Below, in pieces: positions 34,727 to 42,703 of a stretch of 64,000 bases of DNA (position 1 is the stretch's first letter; the number at the start of each line of letters is the position of its first letter). A program made the translations under genes and the position numbers. This DNA comes from a bacterium (lineage in GTDB: Bacteria; Verrucomicrobiota; Kiritimatiellia; CAIKKV01; CAITUY01): positions 124,001-188,000 of the forward strand of contig JBAXWB010000004.1 in assembly GCA_037128595.1 (NCBI GenBank). The letters are read 5' to 3'. The notes beneath the pieces were generated by a model. The model made no database searches and was not told the DNA's origin. It worked only from the letters and a program-made list of their open reading frames with translations.

Positions 34727-35905
34727 CTAGCGGACGCTGAGGCGCTCGGAAAAATCAGTCAGGATGTTCATGAAGTTGATATAGGCGTCGTAGGGAGAGT
34801 GATAGGGGTTGGAGGGGGCGCTCCCATGAGGTTCGCTGAGCTGTTTGGTGTCCATGTACCGGAAATGGTCTGACACCTGTAACTGCCGCCAACTGGAAAG
34901 AATGGCGGGATCGGGATGGGTCTTCACTTCTTTCTCAAGCAGGTAGAGACCGTGAAGGGCATCCTTTTGCATCTCATTACCGATCAAGTCGTGGGATTCC
35001 TGTTCCGCCGCTTCCCATGAAGTGAATCCCGGGATGGAGATGGACCCGCAGGGCGGGGTGGAGTGAGCCGTTTGCGCAGGAGTTTCAAAGGTGAACCCTT
35101 TATAGGCCAGCAACGCACCGGGGAAATCGTGCAGGAATTCAAGCGCCCCGGCGTCCCCTAAGGGATGTTCATCGAGGGTATTCAGGTTAACCGATAGGGC
35201 CGCCACATCCCCCTGTTTCTGGGAAAGGAAACTCATGAACTTGCCGGCAGAGAGCGGTTTATCCGAGGCGTTGGAAGCAGATGAAAACCGGGCGATATTG
35301 TCCGCCAGCAGGTTGGTTTCAAACAACACTTTGAGATTCGGGTAGGCGGCCGGCTGATAAACCCGATGGGGTGAGCGGCCGTCCAGCAGCCCCTCCGTCC
35401 CATTGGCCAGAATGACGTTGAACCCCAAGGCATCGGCTTCAAGGGCAAAATCATTGTTGTAGTTGAGCGCATGACAGTTGAGTGTACCGGGGGTTACCCC
35501 GAGCAGCGCGTGAAGTTGCTGCCGGTGCAATTTGACCTGTTCGCGGAATTCAGGCCTGGAGAAAAGGAAGGCGAGGGAATGGGCGCTTGGCTCGCAGATG
35601 AATTCCACGCAACCGGATTCGGCCAGATGTCGGAATTGGGTGAGGAGCTCCGGCTGGAACCGTTCAAAGTGGGTGAGGGCCACTCCGGACAGGAGAACGG
35701 CCAGACGGAAATCACCCCGGTATTCATTGATCTGTTTCAGCAGGATCCGGGTGGCCGGGAGGTAACATTGAGTCGCGATTTTATCCAGCTGCGCGCACGT
35801 GGCCGTCTCATCGGTGTAGTTGGTAGATTCACCGATATCAAAAAAGGAATAATGCCGCAGCCGGGGCGGTTCATGGACTTTCAGGATGAGGCAGACGGAG
35901 GGCAT
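34727..35905 (-). CDS. GH57 alpha-amylase-like protein lacking catalytic residues
   Basis: 392 residues from the ATG at 35905 (the frame is open to 35968 inside the preceding gene). The fold is clearly GH57: CVEFICEPSAHSLAFLFSRP (99-118), HALNYNND (145-152), GRSPHRVYQP and GKFMSFLSQKQGDVAALSVN. Family members read TELIYNN and MDYETFGEH where this protein has HALNYNN and VNLNTLDEH. So the nucleophile Glu is Ala146 and the general-acid Asp is Asn240. It is probably a non-hydrolytic glucan-binding or regulatory partner of the glycosyltransferase 8 nt upstream. Confidence 0.85.
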   Translation of the reverse strand: MPSVCLILKVHEPPRLRHYSFFDIGESTNYTDETATCAQLDKIATQCYLPATRILLKQINEYRGDFRLAVLLSGVALTHFERFQPELLTQFRHLAESGCVEFICEPSAHSLAFLFSRPEFREQVKLHRQQLHALLGVTPGTLNCHALNYNNDFALEADALGFNVILANGTEGLLDGRSPHRVYQPAAYPNLKVLFETNLLADNIARFSSASNASDKPLSAGKFMSFLSQKQGDVAALSVNLNTLDEHPLGDAGALEFLHDFPGALLAYKGFTFETPAQTAHSTPPCGSISIPGFTSWEAAEQESHDLIGNEMQKDALHGLYLLEKEVKTHPDPAILSSWRQLQVSDHFRYMDTKQLSEPHGSAPSNPYHSPYDAYINFMNILTDFSERLSVR

Positions 35906-35913
35906 GATGGGGG

Positions 35914-37188
35914 TTAGCTGAGAAGCTTGTTGTAAATGAGTTGAATGCGCGCGGCGGCCACTTCCCACCGGATGTTTTTGAGATCCTTGCGGCCGTTACG
36001 GAGAAGTTCGTGGGACAGCACGGGGTATTTAAGGACGGCCAGGATCTTATTGGCGATATCGGCGACATCCCAGAAGTTTACGGTCAGGGCATGTGGCAGG
36101 ACTTCATTGACCCCCGCCTGGTTTGAAATGATGACAGGCACATCATAAAGCATGGCCTCCAAGGGCGAGAGCCCGAACGGTTCAGAGGCGCTGGGCATGA
36201 CATACAGGTCGCTCATGGCATACATCCGCTCCACATCATGGCCACCCAGGAAGCCTGTGAAATGGAAATGACGCCCGAGCCGGAGTTCCCCGACGCGCTC
36301 GATCATACGGGGAAGCATGTCGCCGGAACCGGCCATCACAAACGTGACATTGGACATTTTTTCCAGAACCCGGGCAGCGGCCTCGATGAAGAAGTCCGGC
36401 CCTTTTTGTGAAGTGATGCGCCCCAGGAACAGGACGACCTTCTCGTTACGGGGGCGGGCGACATGATAGACTTTGCCGATGTTCCGGCGGGAGACCGCAT
36501 TATGAACCACACTGACCTTTTCGGGCGGAATCCCGTATTGGTCCAGGATCAGGTTGCGGGTGTAATGGCTGACCGCGATCACGTGGTCGGCCTCCTGCAT
36601 CCCGAGCTTTTCAATATCGAAGATGCCCTGGTTGCGGTGGTCCCCACTGCGGTCATATTCCAGCGAATGCACATGCACCACCAGGGGTTTACCCGTGGCG
36701 CGTTTGGCCCGGATGGCGGCGGGAAAAGTCATCCAGTCATGCGCATGGATCAGGTCGAAATCATCGCCCGCCGCAAGATCCTCCCCGACCTCGCTATAGC
36801 GCGCCACTTCGGCCATGAGGTTCTGGCCATAATGGGCCGGGGGCACGATGACGCTGGGCTGGGCCGGGTGCTCAACGGCCCGTTCCGTCGCGGCGTTCAG
36901 GACGGTAAGGTATTCGGCGTCATTCAGGTATGGACGCAGAATGGAGTCGAACGGCTTGATGTTGAGGCGTTCGAAAAATTCATCCGTGGTGGGCGGGTAT
37001 TCCAAGGTGGACTCAGAGGCGGCCACCAATTGCACATGCGTCTTGGTGGCGGGCCCTTCCGCACGGGGAACCACGAATACAATCTCTGCCCCGTGATGGG
37101 AGAGCGTGCGTGTAATTTCATAGCACGCTGTCCCCAAACCTCCGCTGATGTGAGGTGGAAACTCCCAGCCGAACATCAAGATTCGCAT
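35914..37188 (-). CDS. GT4 glycosyltransferase, glycogen-synthase-like
   Basis: 424 residues. The N-terminal domain begins MRILMFGWEFPPHISGGLG, the glycine-rich nucleotide-sugar loop seen in starch/glycogen synthases. FDLIHAHDWMTFPAA is in the middle, and the C-terminal domain has FLGRITSQKGPDFFIEAA and MPSASEPFGLSPLEAM (E-X7-E type). The start at 37188 begins the conserved sequence; the frame stays open to 37266. Together with GH57 and debranching-enzyme genes it forms a cluster known from Bacteroidetes, where it is linked to glycogen. Cytosolic. Confidence 0.9.
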   Translation of the reverse strand: MRILMFGWEFPPHISGGLGTACYEITRTLSHHGAEIVFVVPRAEGPATKTHVQLVAASESTLEYPPTTDEFFERLNIKPFDSILRPYLNDAEYLTVLNAATERAVEHPAQPSVIVPPAHYGQNLMAEVARYSEVGEDLAAGDDFDLIHAHDWMTFPAAIRAKRATGKPLVVHVHSLEYDRSGDHRNQGIFDIEKLGMQEADHVIAVSHYTRNLILDQYGIPPEKVSVVHNAVSRRNIGKVYHVARPRNEKVVLFLGRITSQKGPDFFIEAAARVLEKMSNVTFVMAGSGDMLPRMIERVGELRLGRHFHFTGFLGGHDVERMYAMSDLYVMPSASEPFGLSPLEAMLYDVPVIISNQAGVNEVLPHALTVNFWDVADIANKILAVLKYPVLSHELLRNGRKDLKNIRWEVAAARIQLIYNKLLS

Positions 37189-37201
37189 ACGGGTGGATAC
37201 C

Positions 37202-37516
37202 TCAGATGATGCAGTCGATTCTCCAGCAGCAGACCATATGGGGGCAGGCAGGGGTGCCTGTACCAAAGCAGGGGGTGTTTTTTTCAGCCGACTGGATGGC
37301 TAAAATAAGTTCTGCCTTTTTCAACTTGCCAGGGTTCACGCCCATGGCTTGGGCTTTCGCTTTGATGTCGGCCAGGTCCATGCCTGATTTTTTGACCTTG
37401 GCAGGGGCCGCCTTGGCAGGGGCTGCCGCGGGCGTGGCTTTTTTGGGCTTGCTCGCAGTGGCGACAGGGGCTTTGGCTTTGGGTTTGATGGCCGTTTTGG
37501 ATTTTACCGTCTTCAT
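37202..37516 (-). CDS. Small basic protein with Rho_N/SAP-like domain and cysteine tail
   Basis: 104 residues. Residues 1-45 are a Lys/Ala/Pro tail (KPKKATPAAAPAKAAPAKVKK). Residues 46-80 are a Rho_N/SAP-like helix-extended loop-helix (DLADIKAKAQAMGVNPGKLKKAELILAIQ), a nucleic-acid-binding fold. The end has four cysteines in CFGTGTPACPHMVCCWRIDC, a pattern also seen in small proteins of sulfate and metal reducers. Its position inside the glycogen operon is unexplained; a DNA/RNA-binding role is inferred. Confidence 0.7.
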   Translation of the reverse strand: MKTVKSKTAIKPKAKAPVATASKPKKATPAAAPAKAAPAKVKKSGMDLADIKAKAQAMGVNPGKLKKAELILAIQSAEKNTPCFGTGTPACPHMVCCWRIDCII

Positions 37517-37551
37517 CTCGTTTTTCCTTTATATAAAAATGTGCGGGCATC

Positions 37552-39558
37552 TTATCGGGAACAGGCGCGTCCGCAAAGCGTAAAAAGCCGGATTAATTCG
37601 GCACTGCTCCAGGCCTGGGCGGGACACCCGTTGGGGCGCTGGGGAGCGTCCCCGTCAAAAATTTCAGGGACATTGATTAATCCCCGCCCGGTCAGGCTGT
37701 AGTCCAGCAGGGGTTGCAGGCTTTGGGTTAGCTCCCGGGCCGCCTTGGCGGGGCTGCGGCTGGTTTTCAGGACCGCCTCACCGTAGTGGCCCAGCAACCA
37801 GGGCCACACGGTACCTTGATGATAACAGGCGTCGCGGGTGGGCTGGTCGCCCTCATAGCGGCCGCGGTAGGCAATATCATGCGGGGAGAGGGTTCGCAGT
37901 CCGTAGGGCGTGAATAATTCCCTCCAGACGGTTTCGACGACCCGCTTGCGCTGCGGGGCGCTCAACGGGGAGAAGGGGAGCGAGGCGGCGAAAATCTGGT
38001 TCGGGCGAATGGCTTCGTTGAGAATGCCGTCGGCAAGGGAATCGGCCAGATAGCCGGGTCCTTCCAACCAGAACGTGGCGACGAAGGCCGCCTTGAGCCG
38101 TTTGGTGAGATCTTTGGGCCAGGGGAGTTTTTCGTTGAAGTCTTTGGCGAGGGCCTCGCAAAAGACCAGGGCGTTATACCAGAGCGCATTCAGTTCAACG
38201 GCCAATCCGTAGCGGGGGGTCACCGGTTCGCCATAGGAGGTGGCATCCATCCAGGTCAGCTGGGTGTGGCGGTTGCCGGCGTGCAGGAGCCCTTCGGGCG
38301 TCATAAAGACATCATAGTGTGTGCCGGCCATGAAACGGGTGGCAATGCGTTTCAACACCGGCCAGAGGATCTCCTGAAGCGTTTTCCGGTCCTGAGTGCA
38401 TTCCCGCATTTGCTGAACCGCCCAGAAGTACCACAGCGAGGCATCCACCGAATTGTAGGCGTGGTGTTCCGGGTCAGCGGCAAAGCAGTTGGGAATCAGG
38501 CCGTCCCGTTCATGCGGGGCGACCGCCTTGAGGATTTCAATTCCGAGTTCCGGCCGGCCGGAATAGAAGGTGAGGCCCGGCAGGCTGATCAGGGTATCGC
38601 GACCCCAATCATCAAACCAGGGATAGCCGGCAATGATGGTGGCCCGGGCGGTACCCGGGGTGCGGATGGTAAAGGGCAGGCCACTGCGGATGAGGGCCGG
38701 CAGGGGCTGGGTGATATCGGTGTCTCCCACGTGATGGGCAACGGCCTCGGCCGCCTGCGTAGAGGCGAGACGGCGGCGGGTTTCGGTCTCCCACAGGGCG
38801 TGCAAGTCCGGCTGGCTCGAGAGTGACGCCGAAATAATGACCCGTTGCTCAGGGTGCAGGGTGATCTCCAGGGGACCGGGGCAGAAGCAGTCCTCGTGAT
38901 AATCATAACCCCGCTCCGCTTCCAGGAAGTATTCGAGATTCCGGTACCAGACGGGGCGCGAGGCAAAGGTCGGGGAGTGACTGGCCTGGATGAAGAGGGG
39001 CGGTAAGCCATCGTAGGGGTGGATCCGGATTCCGTCCGCAAGCAGGGTCGGGACGGTGTGGATATAGGCATCCTCCTGCTTCAATTCGTGATGACGGCGA
39101 AAGGCCAGTAACGGGTTCAGGCGGAGGGTGACCGGGTGCTCGGCCTGCTCCAGCTGATATTCCACCAGCACGGTGTTTTGTCCCTGCACCATCAAAATGC
39201 GTTTCCGGATCATCATCCCCTGGATCTGGTAGTGGAACACGGGCCCTTCCGCCAGATGGAATCCGATCAAACGCCGGTGTCCGTCAGGGTGCATGACGCC
39301 GGGATAGCAATTGCTCGAAAGCGCAAATTCACCCGCGTCGGTGACAATGGAGTCTTCGTATTTGGAAAGCAGGGTAAAGCGGCCCGCCGGGTCTGCCAAC
39401 CCCGCGACCAGCAGGCCGTGATATTTCCGGGTATTGCAGTTATGAATGGAACTCGAGGCGTATCCCCCGAGGCCATTGGTCTCCAGCCATTCTGTGCGCA
39501 GGGCGGTGTGAAGGTCCTGGCATTGCTCATTGGTAAGGCTGGGGCCGATGGGGGTCAT
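37552..39558 (-). CDS. Glycogen debranching enzyme, GH133 amylo-alpha-1,6-glucosidase
   Basis: 668 residues from the ATG at 39558, which overlaps the DedA stop (ATGA). The N-terminal domain (1-290) begins RTEWLETNGLGGYASSS and TRKYHGLLVAG, typical of prokaryotic GDE. The (alpha/alpha)6 barrel follows with YPWFDDWGRDTLISLPGL near 313-330 containing the catalytic acid, then CFAADPEHHAYNSVDASLWYFWA. Removes alpha-1,6 branch glucose from glycogen in the cytosol. The transferase activity may be supplied by the GH13-like protein at 14019-15707. Confidence 0.92.
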   Translation of the reverse strand: MTPIGPSLTNEQCQDLHTALRTEWLETNGLGGYASSSIHNCNTRKYHGLLVAGLADPAGRFTLLSKYEDSIVTDAGEFALSSNCYPGVMHPDGHRRLIGFHLAEGPVFHYQIQGMMIRKRILMVQGQNTVLVEYQLEQAEHPVTLRLNPLLAFRRHHELKQEDAYIHTVPTLLADGIRIHPYDGLPPLFIQASHSPTFASRPVWYRNLEYFLEAERGYDYHEDCFCPGPLEITLHPEQRVIISASLSSQPDLHALWETETRRRLASTQAAEAVAHHVGDTDITQPLPALIRSGLPFTIRTPGTARATIIAGYPWFDDWGRDTLISLPGLTFYSGRPELGIEILKAVAPHERDGLIPNCFAADPEHHAYNSVDASLWYFWAVQQMRECTQDRKTLQEILWPVLKRIATRFMAGTHYDVFMTPEGLLHAGNRHTQLTWMDATSYGEPVTPRYGLAVELNALWYNALVFCEALAKDFNEKLPWPKDLTKRLKAAFVATFWLEGPGYLADSLADGILNEAIRPNQIFAASLPFSPLSAPQRKRVVETVWRELFTPYGLRTLSPHDIAYRGRYEGDQPTRDACYHQGTVWPWLLGHYGEAVLKTSRSPAKAARELTQSLQPLLDYSLTGRGLINVPEIFDGDAPQRPNGCPAQAWSSAELIRLFTLCGRACSR

Positions 39559-40190
39559 TGGGGCGGCGTCGCCTTTCCATACTTGGCCTGGCGTCGTTTG
39601 TGGAGCCAGGCGTAAATGGCGATGAGAAGGGCACAGCCGAGGATGACGCTGATCGTGCAGATGTGGGAATACTTCTTGATGAGATCCAGGTTCTTCCCGC
39701 ACAGAAAGCCGATATAGGCCAGGATGCTGACCCAGATCGCGGAGCCGATGCCGGTATAAAGCAGAAAGTGGGACATTTTCATGCGGGTCAAGCCGGCGGG
39801 AATGGAAATGAGGTGCCGGACAACGGGAATCAACCGGCCGGTAAAGGTACTGATCTCCCCGTGCGCGTGGAAGAAACGTTCCACCATGGCGAATTTGTCA
39901 GGCGGGCAGAAAAAATATTTCCCGTATTTCAGGAAGAAAGGGCGGCCCAGCCACATGGCCACGCTGTAATTCAGCAGGGCCCCGAGCCAGCTGCCCAACA
40001 CCCCGAGGAAGATGACCAGCGGCATGCTCATCGCGCCGGTTGAGACCAGGTAGCCCGCCTGGGGCATAACCAGCTCGCTGGGGATCGGAAAGACAGAACT
40101 TTCCAGTGTCATCAGAAACACGATGCCGGGATACCCCATGTGTTCAATGATGTCGACATTCAGCTGAAACAGTGACGCAAGAAATTCCAT
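39555..40190 (-). CDS. DedA-family membrane protein
   Basis: 211 residues, five to six membrane helices, VTT/SNARE-associated domain. The family core is visible: FPIPSELVMPQAGYL near the N-terminus, GSWLGALLNYSVAMWLGRPF, and FTGRLIPVVRHLISIPAGLTRMKMSHFL in the middle. DedA proteins act as lipid flippases or in envelope homeostasis. Its presence between a sugar transferase and debranching enzyme probably reflects operon sharing, not a pathway step. Confidence 0.9.
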   Translation of the reverse strand: MEFLASLFQLNVDIIEHMGYPGIVFLMTLESSVFPIPSELVMPQAGYLVSTGAMSMPLVIFLGVLGSWLGALLNYSVAMWLGRPFFLKYGKYFFCPPDKFAMVERFFHAHGEISTFTGRLIPVVRHLISIPAGLTRMKMSHFLLYTGIGSAIWVSILAYIGFLCGKNLDLIKKYSHICTISVILGCALLIAIYAWLHKRRQAKYGKATPPQ

Positions 40191-40222
40191 TGTTCAATCT
40201 CCTGATAAAGACGGTATTTGTG

Positions 40223-41308
40223 TCATAAGCGCCTCGTTGAAGGCAAGCAGAGTGATTCATAAAGTTGAATGGTTTCATCAACCGTTCTGGAAAACGGGAA
40301 CTGCGCCACAATGCGTTGGCGGCCGTTCAAGCCATGCTGGTGGCGAAGGGGGCGGTCAACCGCATAGGTTTGGATGGCGTCGGCCAGGGCGCGGGCATCC
40401 CCGGGCGGGACGATCTTTCCCGTCCGGTCATGCTCAATCATTTCCACCATGCCCCCGACGGCGGACACGATGCAGGTGACCCCCATGCACATGGCTTCGA
40501 TCACGGCTTTTGAAAAGCCTTCATTTTGAAGGGTCGGCATCACGAATAAATCACAGGCCCCCATCAATTGCGGGGCATCCATGCGGAAGCCCGCCAGGTG
40601 GATTCGCTCGCGTACGGGGCTGTTGCCGATCAGCTGGTTGACTTCGGCGTCTCCCGTTTGGCCTACCAGCAGCAGATGAACGGGCAAGGTCGGGGCCAGC
40701 TGGCGCAAGGCTTCGATCAACACCGGCACGCCCTTGATGGGGCGCATATTGGCAATGCAGCCAATGACCACGGCTCCGTCGGGAATGCCGAATTCCTGCA
40801 GACTGGAACGGGGGGCCGCCTTGAACCAGGACGGATCCTGGCCTTTGTAAATTTGCTTTAAGCGGGTCTGGGGGATTCCCCGGGAGCTGAGATAGCTTTG
40901 AACGGCTTTGGAAACGCAGACAATCCGATCCACGTGGGGGTTCAAGATCGCCAGGTAGGAGGAGGGATCCCAGCGCCGGAGGTGGCCCATGGTGCCACAA
41001 TAGCCGATCCGTTTGACGGGGATGCCTATGGACGCAATGAGGCTGTTGGAGAGGGCGCGACTGTTGAAGGCGTGGACAATATCATAGCCGCCGGTTTTGA
41101 GCAGGTGGCGGATGGTCCGGATGGCGGCGAGATCCAGCCGGGCCTTCATTTTCTTGTGGGTCATCGGGAAGCCGGCCGCTTTGAGGGGATCAAAGTAAGG
41201 GGACGTGGTGTCGCACAGGAGGTCCACCTGAACTCCCCGGGCGGCCAATTCAGGAAAGAGGTGGGCTTCCGGGCGTTCACCGACTCCAGCTACTAGTAAT
41301 ACTTTCAT
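40223..41308 (-). CDS. GT4-family glycosyltransferase
   Basis: 361 residues, GT-B fold. N-terminal domain MKVLLVAGVGERPEAHLFPELAARG; YDIVHAFNSRALSNSL near 75-90; C-terminal domain with IANMRPIKGVPVLIEAL (near 185-200) and MPTLQNEGFSKAVIEAM with the E-X7-E pair (near 265-281). This subgroup builds surface polysaccharides or glycolipids. It is the first gene of the minus-strand operon, 32 nt before DedA. Confidence 0.88.
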   Translation of the reverse strand: MKVLLVAGVGERPEAHLFPELAARGVQVDLLCDTTSPYFDPLKAAGFPMTHKKMKARLDLAAIRTIRHLLKTGGYDIVHAFNSRALSNSLIASIGIPVKRIGYCGTMGHLRRWDPSSYLAILNPHVDRIVCVSKAVQSYLSSRGIPQTRLKQIYKGQDPSWFKAAPRSSLQEFGIPDGAVVIGCIANMRPIKGVPVLIEALRQLAPTLPVHLLLVGQTGDAEVNQLIGNSPVRERIHLAGFRMDAPQLMGACDLFVMPTLQNEGFSKAVIEAMCMGVTCIVSAVGGMVEMIEHDRTGKIVPPGDARALADAIQTYAVDRPLRHQHGLNGRQRIVAQFPFSRTVDETIQLYESLCLPSTRRL

Positions 41309-41386
41309 AAGCGGGGCGCATGATAGTTCGCGAACGGGGGATTGAACAACACTATTTTCGCCGATACCTTTTTCATCTAATGGAGG

Positions 41387-41405
41387 GGTCCGCTCCGTCG
41401 GAACC
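41387..41405. repeat. REP-like palindrome preceded by TGGAGGG
   Basis: GGTCC-gctccgtc-GGAACC with the head ATGGAGGG, one base short of the perfect copy at 42798-42817. Same family as the hairpins at 42305 and 42401. Confidence 0.5.
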
Positions 41406-41480
41406 AGTTGGATATCACCCTTTGGACGAGTGAAACCGAAAGATTAAGAATTTGAACAGAAGGCCGCAAAGCTCGCAAAG

Positions 41481-41508
41481 GCGGCTGTGACGAGTACGTC
41501 GCAGCCGC
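41481..41508. repeat. REP-like hairpin
   Basis: GCGGCTGtGACG-agta-CGTCgCAGCCGC: a 12-bp stem with one G-U pair and a four-base loop. Confidence 0.5.
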
Positions 41509-41610
41509 GGTGTTGATAAATATTGAAATTCAATGCCCTAGTGTTAGCGCCGCAGACAAAACTATTGCTCCCTTCGCGGTCTTTGTGTGCTTTCATGGCC
41601 GCCAAAGTGG

Positions 41611-41629
41611 CAGCGGCGTCTCGCCGCTG
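41611..41629. repeat. REP-like hairpin
   Basis: CAGCGGCG-tct-CGCCGCTG: a perfect 8-bp stem with a three-base loop. Similar in core to the hairpin at 1598-1617. Confidence 0.5.
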
Positions 41630-41690
41630 GAAATTAGGCCCTGGTGTGCCTTAGCGTTGACCGCCGGAATATCGAGGAGGATTGATCATA

Positions 41691-41719
41691 TGCTAAAACC
41701 TGCAAACAGAGTTTTAGCA
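41691..41719. repeat. 29-nt palindromic repeat, copy 1
   Basis: TGCTAAAAC at the left and GTTTTAGCA at the right form a perfect 9-bp inverted repeat around CTGCAAACAGA. A second copy with 27 of 29 bases identical lies at 42675-42703, 984 bp away. The similarity continues a few bases outside (TGATC on the left). Confidence 0.6.
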
Positions 41720-41926
41720 ATAGATCAAGCAAGTCTGAATCAGGCCTGCGGACTGGCGTGTTTTCACATAGGCATCATATAGACTGAAGTACCCATGTTC
41801 CGTAAAGTAGGCATTGTTCCATCGCTGATGATCGCGTCCACGACCCCGCCCTTTCAGGTGTGCTCGCTTTCGCAGGATCGCCCTCAGCCGTCCCCTTAGC
41901 CGGTGCTTTTCGTTATCAACATTCAC
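41714..41926 (-). pseudogene. Group II intron reverse transcriptase/maturase, C-terminal fragment
   Basis: The frame encodes RLRGRLRAILRKRAHLKGRGRG followed by RDHQRWNNAYFTEHGYFSL and a degraded end (YDAYVKTRQS). This matches the extreme C-terminus of bacterial group II intron-encoded proteins, where the usual form is (R/K)GRGRGxDHQRWPNxYFAExGLFSL. The RT, maturase and most of the protein are absent. No intron domain V could be located downstream on the minus strand, so only a scrap of the intron remains. Confidence 0.7.
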
Positions 41927-42009
41927 CCAGCACCGCCCGCGATGATATATTCAACCCCGTGATCGCTGAACAACTTGAACAAATCTCTGAAGTCTGGCTG
42001 AATTTCCAT
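41923..42009 (-). pseudogene. Nucleotidyltransferase toxin, truncated after 28 codons
   Basis: Encodes MEIQPDFRDLFKLFSDHGVE then YIIAGG, followed by Ala-Gly and a stop. The start matches stand-alone nucleotidyltransferases of AbiEii/DUF6036-type toxin-antitoxin pairs (usual form: xxPDFxxLLxLFNxHxVEYxIVGGYA). The catalytic GS/DxD part is missing; the group II intron fragment begins at the break point, so a rearrangement removed the rest. Confidence 0.6.
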
Positions 42010-42136
42010 GGTATTGCCGTCGTAATACTTCGACCGTGCTCACGCGCTCATCCCGGGATTTGCCAAGCCAATAGGATAAGTCCTGGTGTGGGGACGCAGT
42101 CTTCAATCCTGATTTGCTTATAACCCTCGTAATCAT
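41951..42136 (-). CDS. Small partner protein of the nucleotidyltransferase pair (antitoxin-like)
   Basis: 61 residues: MITRVISKSGLKT, then LSYWLGKSRDERVSTVEVLR and RQYHGNSARLQRFVQVVQRS. From memory, the second half resembles small proteins encoded directly before such nucleotidyltransferases, with a YW-K(S/T)xEER-AVExLRRQxHG-ARLQR pattern. It overlaps the toxin start as usual for the pair. The ORF is intact while its partner is destroyed. The start codon is uncertain. Confidence 0.5.
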   Translation of the reverse strand: MITRVISKSGLKTASPHQDLSYWLGKSRDERVSTVEVLRRQYHGNSARLQRFVQVVQRSRG

Positions 42137-42149
42137 GACGTTAATTTAA

Positions 42150-42164
42150 CATGTCTGGTACATG
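42150..42164. promoter_or_regulatory. Possible operator upstream of the antitoxin-like gene
   Basis: CATGT-ctggt-ACATG, a short palindrome in an AT-rich gap 14 nt before the minus-strand start at 42136. The position suits an autoregulatory site; there is no other evidence. Confidence 0.25.
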
Positions 42165-42304
42165 ATAAAAGACTACTTTTCAGGAAAACCGGGGACAGGT
42201 GCGTAGTCCAATCAACTCAAGACAGCAACGCTCAATCTGCCCGGATTTCCGCTTTCCCAGGAAGGCTGTGAGAGGTTTGCTGGGTTTGCGTCTCCTCAAT
42301 GGAG

Positions 42305-42324
42305 GGCGCTGCTCTGTCAGCGCC
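42305..42324. repeat. REP-like hairpin, left member of an inverted pair
   Basis: GGCGCTG-ctctgt-CAGCGCC headed by ATGGAGGG. The mirror copy at 42401-42420 ends with CCCTCCAT. Two REPs facing each other resemble a BIME unit. Confidence 0.6.
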
Positions 42325-42400
42325 GGTGTCGTTATAGCGGCCCATCTTGAGTCCATCCTGGACTCCGGTGTTGTTGCCTGCTTGTGTCGCCCTGATCGCT

Positions 42401-42420
42401 GGCGCTGACTGAGCAGCGCC
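42401..42420. repeat. REP-like hairpin, right member of an inverted pair
   Basis: GGCGCTG-actgag-CAGCGCC followed by CTCCATTTT, the reverse complement of the copy at 42305-42324 (loop bases differ slightly). Confidence 0.6.
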
Positions 42421-42480
42421 CTCCATTTTGGGAGAGTAGCTATGAGGAGTTGATCCTTGCGTGGTCCGGGTTATAACCGA

Positions 42481-42520
42481 AAGCCCGCCTACGCGCGTAC
42501 ACGCGGGCCTTTCTCTTTTC
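42481..42520 (+). terminator. Terminator-like hairpin in the remnant zone
   Basis: AAAGCCCGC and GCGGGCCTTT arms around a GC-rich loop, followed by CTCTTTTC. No gene lies upstream on the same strand, so it may end an unrecognised small transcript or be left from lost DNA. Confidence 0.4.
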
Positions 42521-42674
42521 GTTTCAACAATCTGACAGCTCAACAGCCGCGCCGCAGGTGCCTGTCCCAACCAATGCCGGCGGCGCTTTGGAAGGCGAGG
42601 GGAGCTATTTCGGCTTTGAAGGTCCCCACTCGGCCACCTGTCAATAAAGTAAAAAAATCCAATGACTGATCCTG

Positions 42675-42703
42675 TGCTAAAACCTATAAACAGAGTTTTA
42701 GCA
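42675..42703. repeat. 29-nt palindromic repeat, copy 2
   Basis: TGCTAAAAC-CTATAAACAGA-GTTTTAGCA; differs from copy 1 (41691-41719) only at two central bases. Confidence 0.6.

Noticed and set aside
41691-42703. The 29-nt palindromes as a CRISPR array
   Set aside because: Only two copies, almost 1 kb apart, with gene fragments rather than spacers between, and no cas gene in the window.
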